Of a DNA stretch of 64,000 nucleotides, positions 63,991 through 64,000 are shown one piece after another. The DNA lies in NCBI GenBank assembly GCA_039654915.1, contig CM077594.1, forward strand, positions 101,694,893 to 101,758,892, in the 5' to 3' direction. Within the stretch, counting starts at the first letter, position 1. Every line of letters starts with the position of its first letter. The stretch is from Aquilaria yunnanensis (taxonomy: Eukaryota > Streptophyta > Magnoliopsida > Malvales > Thymelaeaceae). The notes below the pieces were generated by a model. It saw only the letters and a list, made by a program, of their open reading frames with translations. It had not been told where the DNA came from and ran no database searches. The position numbers and the translations under genes are program-made.

Positions 63991-64000
63991 CCAGGGGGGC

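Overview
The window is nuclear DNA from a flowering plant, most likely a eudicot. GT-AG introns of up to about 4 kb break up every real gene. The proteins are plant housekeeping and signalling types, and the spacers hold typical plant transposons (Stowaway-like, Mutator-like, Ty3/gypsy). I cannot name the species. Nothing points to bacterial, organellar or viral-genome DNA, and I see no CRISPR array, operon, tRNA or rRNA gene.

Bases 1-51,320 are a gene-rich arm with five recognisable genes and one small unnamed gene. A SAC9-type phosphoinositide phosphatase (832-19304, + strand, 13 exons, 1631 aa) comes first. It is followed by ribosomal protein L5 (20831-23393, +, 9 exons, 300 aa) and a small, probably plastid-targeted protein (23887-24456, +). 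Next are a HAD-superfamily class IIA hydrolase (25593-29754, +, 7 exons, 314 aa) and a MAP kinase of the MPK6 type (38262-45471, +, 6 exons, 395 aa). An S/R/K-rich FAM133-like nuclear protein (46370-51320, -, 5 exons, 196 aa) converges on the MAP kinase. For all of them I rebuilt the exon chain by hand from splice sites and reading phase, and every joined frame stays open. The genes are functionally unrelated.

The 8.5 kb between the HAD gene and the MAP kinase is AT-rich and full of DNA transposons. It contains an inverted-repeat element with an internal tandem array of about 118 bp units, then a Mutator-like element with a perfect 9-bp target duplication and a hairpin MITE nested inside it. 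A second TIR element with a perfect 10-bp target duplication ends only about 110 bp upstream of the likely TATA box of the MAP kinase.

Bases 51,321-64,000 are a decayed disease-resistance locus. A CC-NBS-LRR (NLR) gene survives only as its N-terminal coiled-coil domain, with a nonsense codon and a frameshift. It runs straight into the gag region of a Ty3/gypsy (Athila/Tat-like) retrotransposon that has lost its 5' LTR and most of pol. A 3' LTR, a second LTR-like block and then a second copy of the roughly 1.2 kb segment upstream of the NLR follow. The two segment copies (52311 and 62888) lie in direct orientation 10.6 kb apart, which suggests a tandemly duplicated NLR cluster continuing past the right end of the window.
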